From NCBI GenBank assembly GCA_030844895.1, contig JAUTDX010007410.1:1-64000 (forward strand): DNA of 64,000 nt, in the 5' to 3' direction. The stretch comes from Ambrosia x helenae. Lineage: Eukaryota > Streptophyta > Magnoliopsida > Asterales > Asteraceae. Every line of letters begins with the position of its first letter. Position 1 is the first letter of the stretch. The notes below the pieces were generated by a model. That model saw only the letters and a list, made by a program, of their open reading frames with translations, did no database searches and was not told the origin of the DNA. Positions 11,401 to 26,000 of this stretch are shown piece after piece. Made by a program: the position numbers and the translations under genes.

Positions 11401-14400
11401 TTATTTCCAAGAGTAAGAATTTCCAGCCTTTATAAACTGTTGTTCAGTATTCTTTGACCTACACCACCTGAATGTCCAACGAGACACCCATTTTAGTTTG
11501 TTAATACTATAATTAGGCTTCTCCTATAAGGATAGGAGATTCGGGGTCCTGTGACTAACCCAATAAGGGTGTACATTAGGCTATAAAATTATTTCCAAGA
11601 GTAAGAATTTCCAGCCTTTATAAACTGTTGTTCAGTATTCTTTGACCTACAGCACCTGAATGTCCAACGAGACACCCATTTTAGTTTGTTAATACTATAA
11701 TTAGGCTTCTCCTATAAGGATAGGAGATTCGGGGTCCTGTGACTAACCCAATAAGGGTGTACATTAGGCTATAAAATTATTTCCAAGAGTAAGAATTTCC
11801 AGCCTTTATAAACTGTTGTTCAGTATTCTTTGACCTACAGCACCTGAATGTCCAACGAGACACCCATTTTAGTTTGTTAATACTATAATTAGGCTTCTCC
11901 TATAAGGATAGGAGATTCGGGGTCCTGTGACTAACCCAATAAGGGTGTACATTAGGCTATAAAATTATTTCCAAGAGTAAGAATTTCCAGCCTTTATAAA
12001 CTGTTGTTCAGTATTCTTTGACCTACAGCACCTGAATGTCCAACGAGACACCCATTTTAGTTTGTTAATACTATAATTAGGCTTCTCCTATAAGGATAGG
12101 AGATTCGGGGTCCTGTGACTAACCCAATAAGGGTGTACATTAGGCTATAAAATTATTTCCAAGAGTAAGAATTTCCAGCCTTTATAAACTGTTGTTCAGT
12201 ATTCTTTGACCTACAGCACCTGAATGTCCAACGAGACACCCATTTTAGTTTGTTAATACTATAATTAGGCTTCTCCTATAAGGATAGGAGATTCGGGGTC
12301 CTGTGACTAACCCAATAAGGGTGTACATTAGGCTATAAAATTATTTCCAAGAGTAAGAATTTCCAGCCTTTATAAACTGTTGTTCAGTATTCTTTGACCT
12401 ACAGCACCTGAATGTCCAACGAGACACCCATTTTAGTTTGTTAATACTATAATTAGGCTTCTCCTATAAGGATAGGAGATTCGGGGTCCTGTGACTAACC
12501 CAATAAGGGTGTACATTAGGCTATAAAATTATTTCCAAGAGTAAGAATTTCCAGCCTTTATAAACTGTTGTTCAGTATTCTTTGACCTACAGCACCTGAA
12601 TGTCCAACGAGACACCCATTTTAGTTTGTTAATACTATAATTAGGCTTCTCCTATAAGGATAGGAGATTCGGGGTCCTGTGACTAACCCAATAAGGGTGT
12701 ACATTAGGCTATAAAATTATTTCCAAGAGTAAGAATTTCCAGCCTTTATAAACTGTTGTTCAGTATTCTTTGACCTACAGCACCTGAATGTCCAACGAGA
12801 CACCCATTTTAGTTTGTTAATACTATAATTAGGCTTCTCCTATAAGGATAGGAGATTCGGGGTCCTGTGACTAACCCAATAAGGGTGTACATTAGGCTAT
12901 AAAATTATTTCCAAGAGTAAGAATTTCCAGCCTTTATAAACTGTTGTTCAGTATTCTTTGACCTACAGCACCTGAATGTCCAACGAGACACCCATTTTAG
13001 TTTGTTAATACTATAATTAGGCTTCTCCTATAAGGATAGGAGATTCGGGGTCCTGTGACTAACCCAATAAGGGTGTACATTAGGCTATAAAATTATTTCC
13101 AAGAGTAAGAATTTCCAGCCTTTATAAACTGTTGTTCAGTATTCTTTGACCTACAGCACCTGAATGTCCAACGAGACACCCATTTTAGTTTGTTAATACT
13201 ATAATTAGGCTTCTCCTATAAGGATAGGAGATTCGGGGTCCTGTGACTAACCCAATAAGGGTGTACATTAGGCTATAAAATTATTTCCAAGAGTAAGAAT
13301 TTCCAGCCTTTATAAACTGTTGTTCAGTATTCTTTGACCTACAGCACCTGAATGTCCAACGAGACACCCATTTTAGTTTGTTAATACTATAATTAGGCTT
13401 CTCCTATAAGGATAGGAGATTCGGGGTCCTGTGACTAACCCAATAAGGGTGTACATTAGGCTATAAAATTATTTCCAAGAGTAAGAATTTCCAGCCTTTA
13501 TAAACTGTTGTTCAGTATTCTTTGACCTACAGCACCTGAATGTCCAACGAGACACCCATTTTAGTTTGTTAATACTATAATTAGGCTTCTCCTATAAGGA
13601 TAGGAGATTCGGGGTCCTGTGACTAACCCAATAAGGGTGTACATTAGGCTATAAAATTATTTCCAAGAGTAAGAATTTCCAGCCTTTATAAACTGTTGTT
13701 CAGTATTCTTTGACCTACAGCACCTGAATGTCCAACGAGACACCCATTTTAGTTTGTTAATACTATAATTAGGCTTCTCCTATAAGGATAGGAGATTCGG
13801 GGTCCTGTGACTAACCCAATAAGGGTGTACATTAGGCTATAAAATTATTTCCAAGAGTAAGAATTTCCAGCCTTTATAAACTGTTGTTCAGTATTCTTTG
13901 ACCTACAGCACCTGAATGTCCAACGAGACACCCATTTTAGTTTGTTAATACTATAATTAGGCTTCTCCTATAAGGATAGGAGATTCGGGGTCCTGTGACT
14001 AACCCAATAAGGGTGTACATTAGGCTATAAAATTATTTCCAAGAGTAAGAATTTCCAGCCTTTATAAACTGTTGTTCAGTATTCTTTGACCTACAGCACC
14101 TGAATGTCCAACGAGACACCCATTTTAGTTTGTTAATACTATAATTAGGCTTCTCCTATAAGGATAGGAGATTCGGGGTCCTGTGACTAACCCAATAAGG
14201 GTGTACATTAGGCTATAAAATTATTTCCAAGAGTAAGAATTTCCAGCCTTTATAAACTGTTGTTCAGTATTCTTTGACCTACAGCACCTGAATGTCCAAC
14301 GAGACACCCATTTTAGTTTGTTAATACTATAATTAGGCTTCTCCTATAAGGATAGGAGATTCGGGGTCCTGTGACTAACCCAATAAGGGTGTACATTAGG

Positions 14401-16887
14401 CTATAAAATTATTTCCAAGAGTAAGAATTTCCAGCCTTTATAAACTGTTGTTCAGTATTCTTTGACCTACAGCACCTGAATGTCCAACGAGACACCCATT
14501 TTAGTTTGTTAATACTATAATTAGGCTTCTCCTATAAGGATAGGAGATTCGGGGTCCTGTGACTAACCCAATAAGGGTGTACATTAGGCTATAAAATTAT
14601 TTCCAAGAGTAAGAATTTCCAGCCTTTATAAACTGTTGTTCAGTATTCTTTGACCTACAGCACCTGAATGTCCAACGAGACACCCATTTTAGTTTGTTAA
14701 TACTATAATTAGGCTTCTCCTATAAGGATAGGAGATTCGGGGTCCTGTGACTAACCCAATAAGGGTGTACATTAGGCTATAAAATTATTTCCAAGAGTAA
14801 GAATTTCCAGCCTTTATAAACTGTTGTTCAGTATTCTTTGACCTACAGCACCTGAATGTCCAACGAGACACCCATTTTAGTTTGTTAATACTATAATTAG
14901 GCTTCTCCTATAAGGATAGGAGATTCGGGGTCCTGTGACTAACCCAATAAGGGTGTACATTAGGCTATAAAATTATTTCCAAGAGTAAGAATTTCCAGCC
15001 TTTATAAACTGTTGTTCAGTATTCTTTGACCTACAGCACCTGAATGTCCAACGAGACACCCATTTTAGTTTGTTAATACTATAATTAGGCTTCTCCTATA
15101 AGGATAGGAGATTCGGGGTCCTGTGACTAACCCAATAAGGGTGTACATTAGGCTATAAAATTATTTCCAAGAGTAAGAATTTCCAGCCTTTATAAACTGT
15201 TGTTCAGTATTCTTTGACCTACAGCACCTGAATGTCCAACGAGACACCCATTTTAGTTTGTTAATACTATAATTAGGCTTCTCCTATAAGGATAGGAGAT
15301 TCGGGGTCCTGTGACTAACCCAATAAGGGTGTACATTAGGCTATAAAATTATTTCCAAGAGTAAGAATTTCCAGCCTTTATAAACTGTTGTTCAGTATTC
15401 TTTGACCTACAGCACCTGAATGTCCAACGAGACACCCATTTTAGTTTGTTAATACTATAATTAGGCTTCTCCTATAAGGATAGGAGATTCGGGGTCCTGT
15501 GACTAACCCAATAAGGGTGTACATTAGGCTATAAAATTATTTCCAAGAGTAAGAATTTCCAGCCTTTATAAACTGTTGTTCAGTATTCTTTGACCTACAC
15601 CACCTGAATGTCCAACGAGACACCCATTTTAGTTTGTTAATACTATAATTAGGCTTCTCCTATAAGGATAGGAGATTCGGGGTCCTGTGACTAACCCAAT
15701 AAGGGTGTACATTAGGCTATAAAATTATTTCCAAGAGTAAGAATTTCCAGCCTTTATAAACTGTTGTTCAGTATTCTTTGACCTACACACCTGAATGTCC
15801 AACGAGACACCCATTTTAGTTTGTTAATACTATAATTAGGCTTCTCCTATAAGGATAGGAGATTCGGGGTCCTGTGACTAACCCAATAAGGGTGTACATT
15901 AGGCTATAAAATTATTTCCAAGAGTAAGAATTTCCAGCCTTTATAAACTGTTGTTCAGTATTCTTTGACCTACAGCACCTGAATGTCCAACGAGACACCC
16001 ATTTTAGTTTGTTAATACTATAATTAGGCTTCTCCTATAAGGATAGGAGATTCGGGGTCCTGTGACTAACCCAATAAGGGTGTACATTAGGCTATAAAAT
16101 TATTTCCAAGAGTAAGAATTTCCAGCCTTTATAAACTGTTGTTCAGTATTCTTTGACCTACAGCACCTGAATGTCCAACGAGACACCCATTTTAGTTTGT
16201 TAATACTATAATTAGGCTTCTCCTATAAGGATAGGAGATTCGGGGTCCTGTGACTAACCCAATAAGGGTGTACATTAGGCTATAAAATTATTTCCAAGAG
16301 TAAGAATTTCCAGCCTTTATAAACTGTTGTTCAGTATTCTTTGACCTACAGCACCTGAATGTCCAACGAGACACCCATTTTAGTTTGTTAATACTATAAT
16401 TAGGCTTCTCCTATAAGGATAGGAGATTCGGGGTCCTGTGACTAACCCAATAAGGGTGTACATTAGGCTATAAAATTATTTCCAAGAGTAAGAATTTCCA
16501 GCCTTTATAAACTGTTGTTCAGTATTCTTTGACCTACAGCACCTGAATGTCCAACGAGACACCCATTTTAGTTTGTTAATACTATAATTAGGCTTCTCCT
16601 ATAAGGATAGGAGATTCGGGGTCCTGTGACTAACCCAATAAGGGTGTACATTAGGCTATAAAATTATTTCCAAGAGTAAGAATTTCCAGCCTTTATAAAC
16701 TGTTGTTCAGTATTCTTTGACCTACAGCACCTGAATGTCCAACGAGACACCCATTTTAGTTTGTTAATACTATAATTAGGCTTCTCCTATAAGGATAGGA
16801 GATTCGGGGTCCTGTGACTAACCCAATAAGGGTGTACATTAGGCTATAAAATTATTTCCAAGAGTAAGAATTTCCAGCCTTTATAAA

Positions 16888-17071
16888 CTGTTGTTCAGTA
16901 TTCTTTGACCTACAGCACCTGAATGTCCAACGAGACACCCATTTTAGTTTGTTAATACTATAATTAGGCTTCTCCTATAAGGATAGGAGATTCGGGGTCC
17001 TGTGACCCAATAAGGGTGTACATTAGGCTATAAAATTATTTCCAAGAGTAAGAATTTCCAGCCTTTATAAA
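16888..17071 (+). repeat. 184-bp monomer with 4-base deletion
   Basis: The consensus TGTGACTAACCCAATAAG reads TGTGACCCAATAAG at 17,001-17,014, removing four bases and destroying the CTAACCC word. This is not a homopolymer slip, so it is a better candidate than most for a real copy-specific variant. It lies at the start of the more variable block. Confidence 0.85.
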
Positions 17072-20000
17072 CTGTTGTTCAGTATTCTTTGACCTACAGC
17101 ACCTGAATGTCCAACGAGACACCCATTTTAGTTTGTTAATACTATAATTAGGCTTCTCCTATAAGGATAGGAGATTCGGGGTCCTGTGACTAACCCAATA
17201 AGGGTGTACATTAGGCTATAAAATTATTTCCAAGAGTAAGAATTTCCAGCCTTTATAAACTGTTGTTCAGTATTCTTTGACCTACACCACCTGAATGTCC
17301 AACGAGACACCCATTTTAGTTTGTTAATACTATAATTAGGCTTCTCCTATAAGGATAGGAGATTCGGGGTCCTGTGACTAACCCAATAAGGGTGTACATT
17401 AGGCTATAAAATTATTTCCAAGAGTAAGAATTTCCAGCCTTTATAAACTGTTGTTCAGTATTCTTTGACCTACAGCACCTGAATGTCCAACGAGACACCC
17501 ATTTTAGTTTGTTAATACTATAATTAGGCTTCTCCTATAAGGATAGGAGATTCGGGGTCCTGTGACTAACCCAATAAGGGTGTACATTAGGCTATAAAAT
17601 TATTTCCAAGAGTAAGAATTTCCAGCCTTTATAAACTGTTGTTCAGTATTCTTTGACCTACAGCACCTGAATGTCCAACGAGACACCCATTTTAGTTTGT
17701 TAATACTATAATTAGGCTTCTCCTATAAGGATAGGAGATTCGGGGTCCTGTGACTAACCCAATAAGGGTGTACATTAGGCTATAAAATTATTTCCAAGAG
17801 TAAGAATTTCCAGCCTTTATAAACTGTTGTTCAGTATCTTTGACCTACACACCTGAATGTCCAACGAGACACCCATTTTAGTTTGTTAATACTATAATTA
17901 GGCTTCTCCTATAAGGATAGGAGATTCGGGGTCCTGTGACTAACCCAATAAGGGTGTACATTAGGCTATAAAATTATTTCCAAGAGTAAGAATTTCCAGC
18001 CTTTATAAACTGTTGTTCAGTATTCTTTGACCTACAGCACCTGAATGTCCAACGAGACACCCATTTTAGTTTGTTAATACTATAATTAGGCTTCTCCTAT
18101 AAGGATAGGAGATTCGGGGTCCTGTGACTAACCCAATAAGGGTGTACATTAGGCTATAAAATTATTTCCAAGAGTAAGAATTTCCAGCCTTTATAAACTG
18201 TTGTTCAGTATTCTTTGACCTACAGCACCTGAATGTCCAACGAGACACCCATTTTAGTTTGTTAATACTATAATTAGGCTTCTCCTATAAGGATAGGAGA
18301 TTCGGGGTCCTGTGACTAACCCAATAAGGGTGTACATTAGGCTATAAAATTATTTCCAAGAGTAAGAATTTCCAGCCTTTATAAACTGTTGTTCAGTATT
18401 CTTTGACCTACAGCACCTGAATGTCCAACGAGACACCCATTTTAGTTTGTTAATACTATAATTAGGCTTCTCCTATAAGGATAGGAGATTCGGGGTCCTG
18501 TGACTAACCCAATAAGGGTGTACATTAGGCTATAAAATTATTTCCAAGAGTAAGAATTTCCAGCCTTTATAAACTGTTGTTCAGTATTCTTTGACCTACA
18601 GCACCTGAATGTCCAACGAGACACCCATTTTAGTTTGTTAATACTATAATTAGGCTTCTCCTATAAGGATAGGAGATTCGGGGTCCTGTGACTAACCCAA
18701 TAAGGGTGTACATTAGGCTATAAAATTATTTCCAAGAGTAAGAATTTCCAGCCTTTATAAACTGTTGTTCAGTATTCTTTGACCTACAGCACCTGAATGT
18801 CCAACGAGACACCCATTTTAGTTTGTTAATACTATAATTAGGCTTCTCCTATAAGGATAGGAGATTCGGGGTCCTGTGACTAACCCAATAAGGGTGTACA
18901 TTAGGCTATAAAATTATTTCCAAGAGTAAGAATTTCCAGCCTTTATAAACTGTTGTTCAGTATTCTTTGACCTACAGCACCTGAATGTCCAACGAGACAC
19001 CCATTTTAGTTTGTTAATACTATAATTAGGCTTCTCCTATAAGGATAGGAGATTCGGGGTCCTGTGACTAACCCAATAAGGGTGTACATTAGGCTATAAA
19101 ATTATTTCCAAGAGTAAGAATTTCCAGCCTTTATAAACTGTTGTTCAGTATTCTTTGACCTACAGCACCTGAATGTCCAACGAGACACCCATTTTAGTTT
19201 GTTAATACTATAATTAGGCTTCTCCTATAAGGATAGGAGATTCGGGGTCCTGTGACTAACCCAATAAGGGTGTACATTAGGCTATAAAATTATTTCCAAG
19301 AGTAAGAATTTCCAGCCTTTATAAACTGTTGTTCAGTATTCTTTGACCTACAGCACCTGAATGTCCAACGAGACACCCATTTTAGTTTGTTAATACTATA
19401 ATTAGGCTTCTCCTATAAGGATAGGAGATTCGGGGTCCTGTGACTAACCCAGTAAGGGTGTACATTAGGCTATAAAATTATTTCCAAGAGTAAGAATTTC
19501 CAGCCTTTATAAACTGTTGTTCAGTATTCTTTGACCTACAGCACCTGAATGTCCAACGAGACACCCATTTTAGTTTGTTAATACTATAATTAGGCTTCTC
19601 CTATAAGGATAGGAGATTCGGGGTCCTGTGACTAACCCAATAAGGGTGTACATTAGGCTATAAAATTATTTCCAAGAGTAAGAATTTCCAGCCTTTATAA
19701 ACTGTTGTTCAGTATTCTTTGACCTACAGCACCTGAATGTCCAACGAGACACCCATTTTAGTTTGTTAATACTATAATTAGGCTTCTCCTATAAGGATAG
19801 GAGATTCGGGGTCCTGTGACTAACCCAATAAGGGTGTACATTAGGCTATAAAATTATTTCCAAGAGTAAGAATTTCCAGCCTTTATAAACTGTTGTTCAG
19901 TATTCTTTGACCTACAGCACCTGAATGTCCAACGAGACACCCATTTTAGTTTGTTAATACTATAATTAGGCTTCTCCTATAAGGATAGGAGATTCGGGGT

Positions 20001-23000
20001 CCTGTGACTAACCCAATAAGGGTGTACATTAGGCTATAAAATTATTTCCAAGAGTAAGAATTTCCAGCCTTTATAAACTGTTGTTCAGTATTCTTTGACC
20101 TACAGCACCTGAATGTCCAACGAGACACCCATTTTAGTTTGTTAATACTATAATTAGGCTTCTCCTATAAGGATAGGAGATTCGGGGTCCTGTGACTAAC
20201 CCAATAAGGGTGTACATTAGGCTATAAAATTATTTCCAAGAGTAAGAATTTCCAGCCTTTATAAACTGTTGTTCAGTATTCTTTGACCTACAGCACCTGA
20301 ATGTCCAACGAGACACCCATTTTAGTTTGTTAATACTATAATTAGGCTTCTCCTATAAGGATAGGAGATTCGGGGTCCTGTGACTAACCCAATAAGGGTG
20401 TACATTAGGCTATAAAATTATTTCCAAGAGTAAGAATTTCCAGCCTTTATAAACTGTTGTTCAGTATTCTTTGACCTACAGCACCTGAATGTCCAACGAG
20501 ACACCCATTTTAGTTTGTTAATACTATAATTAGGCTTCTCCTATAAGGATAGGAGATTCGGGGTCCTGTGACTAACCCAATAAGGGTGTACATTAGGCTA
20601 TAAAATTATTTCCAAGAGTAAGAATTTCCAGCCTTTATAAACTGTTGTTCAGTATTCTTTGACCTACAGCACCTGAATGTCCAACGAGACACCCATTTTA
20701 GTTTGTTAATACTATAATTAGGCTTCTCCTATAAGGATAGGAGATTCGGGGTCCTGTGACTAACCCAATAAGGGTGTACATTAGGCTATAAAATTATTTC
20801 CAAGAGTAAGAATTTCCAGCCTTTATAAACTGTTGTTCAGTATTCTTTGACCTACAGCACCTGAATGTCCAACGAGACACCCATTTTAGTTTGTTAATAC
20901 TATAATTAGGCTTCTCCTATAAGGATAGGAGATTCGGGGTCCTGTGACTAACCCAATAAGGGTGTACATTAGGCTATAAAATTATTTCCAAGAGTAAGAA
21001 TTTCCAGCCTTTATAAACTGTTGTTCAGTATTCTTTGACCTACACCACCTGAATGTCCAACGAGACACCCATTTTAGTTTGTTAATACTATAATTAGGCT
21101 TCTCCTATAAGGATAGGAGATTCGGGGTCCTGTGACTAACCCATAAGGGTGTACATTAGGCTATAAAATTATTTCCAAGAGTAAGAATTTCCAGCCTTTA
21201 TAAACTGTTGTTCAGTATTCTTTGACCTACAACACCTGAATGTCCAACGAGACACCCATTTTAGTTTGTTAATACTATAATTAGGCTTCTCCTATAAGGA
21301 TAGGAGATTCGGGTCCTGTGACTAACCCAATAAGGGTGTACATTAGGCTATAAAATTATTTCCAAGAGTAAGAATTTCCAGCCTTTATAAACTGTTGTTC
21401 AGTATTCTTTGACCTACAGCACCTGAATGTCCAACGAGACACCCATTTTAGTTTGTTAATACTATAATTAGGCTTCTCCTATAAGGATAGGAGATTCGGG
21501 GTCCTGTGACTAACCCAATAAGGGTGTACATTAGGCTATAAAATTATTTCCAAGAGTAAGAATTTCCAGCCTTTATAAACTGTTGTTCAGTATTCTTTGA
21601 CCTACAGCACCTGAATGTCCAACGAGACACCCATTTTAGTTTGTTAATACTATAATTAGGCTTCTCCTATAAGGATAGGAGATTCGGGGTCCTGTGACTA
21701 ACCCAATAAGGGTGTACATTAGGCTATAAAATTATTTCCAAGAGTAAGAATTTCCAGCCTTTATAAACTGTTGTTCAGTATTCTTTGACCTACAGCACCT
21801 GAATGTCCAACGAGACACCCATTTTAGTTTGTTAATACTATAATTAGGCTTCTCCTATAAGGATAGGAGATTCGGGGTCCTGTGACTAACCCAATAAGGG
21901 TGTACATTAGGCTATAAAATTATTTCCAAGAGTAAGAATTTCCAGCCTTTATAAACTGTTGTTCAGTATTCTTTGACCTACAGCACCTGAATGTCCAACG
22001 AGACACCCATTTTAGTTTGTTTATACTATAATTAGGCTTCTCCTATAAGGATAGGAGATTCGGGGTCCTGTGACTAACCCAATAAGGGTGTACATTAGGC
22101 TATAAAATTATTTCCAAGAGTAAGAATTTCCAGCCTTTATAAACTGTTGTTCAGTATTCTTTGACCTACAGCACCTGAATGTCCAACGAGACACCCATTT
22201 TAGTTTGTTAATACTATAATTAGGCTTCTCCTATAAGGATAGGAGATTCGGGGTCCTGTGACTAACCCAATAAGGGTGTACATTAGGCTATAAAATTATT
22301 TCCAAGAGTAAGAATTTCCAGCCTTTATAAACTGTTGTTCAGTATTCTTTGACCTACACACCTGAATGTCCAACGAGACACCCATTTTAGTTTGTTAATA
22401 CTATAATTAGGCTTCTCCTATAAGGATAGGAGATTCGGGGTCCTGTGACTAACCCAATAAGGGTGTACATTAGGCTATAAAATTATTTCCAAGAGTAAGA
22501 ATTTCCAGCCTTTATAAACTGTTGTTCAGTATTCTTTGACCTACAGCACCTGAATGTCCAACGAGACACCCATTTTAGTTTGTTAATACTATAATTAGGC
22601 TTCTCCTATAAGGATAGGAGATTCGGGGTCCTGTGACTAACCCAATAAGGGTGTACATTAGGCTATAAAATTATTTCCAAGAGTAAGAATTTCCAGCCTT
22701 TATAAACTGTTGTTCAGTATTCTTTGACCTACAGCACCTGAATGTCCAACGAGACACCCATTTTAGTTTGTTAATACTATAATTAGGCTTCTCCTATAAG
22801 GATAGGAGATTCGGGGTCCTGTGACTAACCCAATAAGGGTGTACATTAGGCTATAAAATTATTTCCAAGAGTAAGAATTTCCAGCCTTTATAAACTGTTG
22901 TTCAGTATTCTTTGACCTACAGCACCTGAATGTCCAACGAGACACCCATTTTAGTTTGTTAATACTATAATTAGGCTTCTCCTATAAGGATAGGAGATTC

Positions 23001-26000
23001 GGGGTCCTGTGACTAACCCAATAAGGGTGTACATTAGGCTATAAAATTATTTCCAAGAGTAAGAATTTCCAGCCTTTATAAACTGTTGTTCAGTATTCTT
23101 TGACCTACAGCACCTGAATGTCCAACGAGACACCCATTTTAGTTTGTTAATACTATAATTAGGCTTCTCCTATAAGGATAGGAGATTCGGGTCCTGTGAC
23201 TAACCCAATAAGGGTGTACATTAGGCTATAAAATTATTTCCAAGAGTAAGAATTTCCAGCCTTTATAAACTGTTGTTCAGTATTCTTTGACCTACAGCAC
23301 CTGAATGTCCAACGAGACACCCATTTTAGTTTGTTAATACTATAATTAGGCTTCTCCTATAAGGATAGGAGATTCGGGGTCCTGTGACTAACCCAATAAG
23401 GGTGTACATTAGGCTATAAAATTATTTCCAAGAGTAAGAATTTCCAGCCTTTATAAACTGTTGTTCAGTATTCTTTGACCTACACCACCTGAATGTCCAA
23501 CGAGACACCCATTTTAGTTTGTTAATACTATAATTAGGCTTCTCCTATAAGGATAGGAGATTCGGGGTCCTGTGACTAACCCAATAAGGGTGTACATTAG
23601 GCTATAAAATTATTTCCAAGAGTAAGAATTTCCAGCCTTTATAAACTGTTGTTCAGTATTCTTTGACCTACAGCACCTGAATGTCCAACGAGACACCCAT
23701 TTTAGTTTGTTAATACTATAATTAGGCTTCTCCTATAAGGATAGGAGATTCGGGGTCCTGTGACTAACCCAATAAGGGTGTACATTAGGCTATAAAATTA
23801 TTTCCAAGAGTAAGAATTTCCAGCCTTTATAAACTGTTGTTCAGTATTCTTTGACCTACACCACCTGAATGTCCAACGAGACACCCATTTTAGTTTGTTA
23901 ATACTATAATTAGGCTTCTCCTATAAGGATAGGAGATTCGGGGTCCTGTGACTAACCCAATAAGGGTGTACATTAGGCTATAAAATTATTTCCAAGAGTA
24001 AGAATTTCCAGCCTTTATAAACTGTTGTTCAGTATTCTTTGACCTACACCACCTGAATGTCCAACGAGACACCCATTTTAGTTTGTTAATACTATAATTA
24101 GGCTTCTCCTATAAGGATAGGAGATTCGGGGTCCTGTGACTAACCCAGTAAGGGTGTACATTAGGCTATAAAATTATTTCCAAGAGTAAGAATTTCCAGC
24201 CTTTATAAACTGTTGTTCAGTATTCTTTGACCTACACCACCTGAATGTCCAACGAGACACCCATTTTAGTTTGTTAATACTATAATTAGGCTTCTCCTAT
24301 AAGGATAGGAGATTCGGGTCCTGTGACTAACCCAATAAGGTGTACATTAGGCTATAAAATTATTTCCAAGAGTAAGAATTTCCAGCCTTTATAAACTGTT
24401 GTTCAGTATTCTTTGACCTACACCACCTGAATGTCCAACGAGACACCCATTTTAGTTTGTTAATACTATAATTAGGCTTCTCCTATAAGGATAGGAGATT
24501 CGGGTCCTGTGACTAACCCAATAAGGGTGTACATTAGGCTATAAAATTATTTCCAAGAGTAAGAATTTCCAGCCTTTATAAACTGTTGTTCAGTATTCTT
24601 TGACCTACAGCACCTGAATGTCCAACGAGACACCCATTTTAGTTTGTTAATACTATAATTAGGCTTCTCCTATAAGGATAGGAGATTCGGGGTCCTGTGA
24701 CTAACCCAATAAGGGTGTACATTAGGCTATAAAATTATTTCCAAGAGTAAGAATTTCCAGCCTTTATAAACTGTTGTTCAGTATTCTTTGACCTACACAC
24801 CACCTGAATGTCCAACGAGACACCCATTTTAGTTTGTTAATACTATAATTAGGCTTCTCCTATAAGGATAGGAGATTCGGGGTCCTGTGACTAACCCAAT
24901 AAGGGTGTACATTAGGCTATAAAATTATTTCCAAGAGTAAGAATTTCCAGCCTTTATAAACTGTTGTTCAGTATTCTTTGACCTACACCACCTGAATGTC
25001 CAACGAGACACCCATTTTAGTTTGTTAATACTATAATTAGGCTTCTCCTATAAGGATAGGAGATTCGGGTCCTGTGACTAACCCAATAAGGTGTACATTA
25101 GGCTATAAAATTATTTCCAAGAGTAAGAATTTCCAGCCTTTATAAACTGTTGTTCAGTATTCTTTGACCTACACACCTGAATGTCCAACGAGACACCCAT
25201 TTTAGTTTGTTAATACTATAATTAGGCTTCTCCTATAAGGATAAGATTCGGGGTCCTGTGACTAACCCAATAAGGGTGTACATTAGGCTATAAAATTATT
25301 TCCAAGAGTAAGAATTTCCAGCCTTTATAAACTGTTGTTCAGTATTCTTTGACCTACACCACCTGAATGTCCAACGAGACACCCATTTTAGTTTGTTAAT
25401 ACTATAATTAGGCTTCTCCTATAAGGATAGGAGATTCGGGGTCCTGTGACTAACCCAATAAGGGTGTACATTAGGCTATAAAATTATTTCCAAGAGTAAG
25501 AATTTCCAGCCTTTATAAACTGTTGTTCAGTATTCTTTGACCTACAGCACCTGAATGTCCAACGAGACACCCATTTTAGTTTGTTAATACTATAATTAGG
25601 CTTCTCCTATAAGGATAGGAGATTCGGGGTCCTGTGACTAACCCAATAAGGGTGTACATTAGGCTATAAAATTATTTCCAAGAGTAAGAATTTCCAGCCT
25701 TTATAAACTGTTGTTCAGTATTCTTTGACCTACAGCACCTGAATGTCCAACGAGACACCCATTTTAGTTTGTTAATACTATAATTAGGCTTCTCCTATAA
25801 GGATAGGAGATTCGGGGTCCTGTGACTAACCCAATAAGGGTGTACATTAGGCTATAAAATTATTTCCAAGAGTAAGAATTTCCAGCCTTTATAAACTGTT
25901 GTTCAGTATTCTTTGACCTACACCACCTGAATGTCCAACGAGACACCCATTTTAGTTTGTTAATACTATAATTAGGCTTCTCCTATAAGGATAGGAGATT

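Larger units (their letters stand above)
2041..16887 (+). repeat. Highly homogeneous block of left arm (79 copies)
   Basis: 79 periods span 14,847 bp, 5 bases short of exact 188-bp spacing. Seven single-base length changes account for this: one G lost in the GGGG run near 3,067 and again near 3,275; one G lost in the GGG run near 4,237; one base lost at the CAGCACC site near 8,268, 11,276 and 15,787; and one gained near 9,020. A G-to-A change is seen at 2,171. Several copies read CACCACC instead of CAGCACC without changing length (near 2,819, 3,757, 7,703, 10,149, 11,464 and 15,600). The regularity implies recent amplification or strong homogenisation, or homogenising by consensus polishing. 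Confidence 0.93.

Noticed and set aside
2041..17000. Higher-order repeat marked by the CACCACC variant copies
   Set aside because: Intervals between variant copies are about 5, 21, 13, 7, 22 and 9 monomers, with no regular period.
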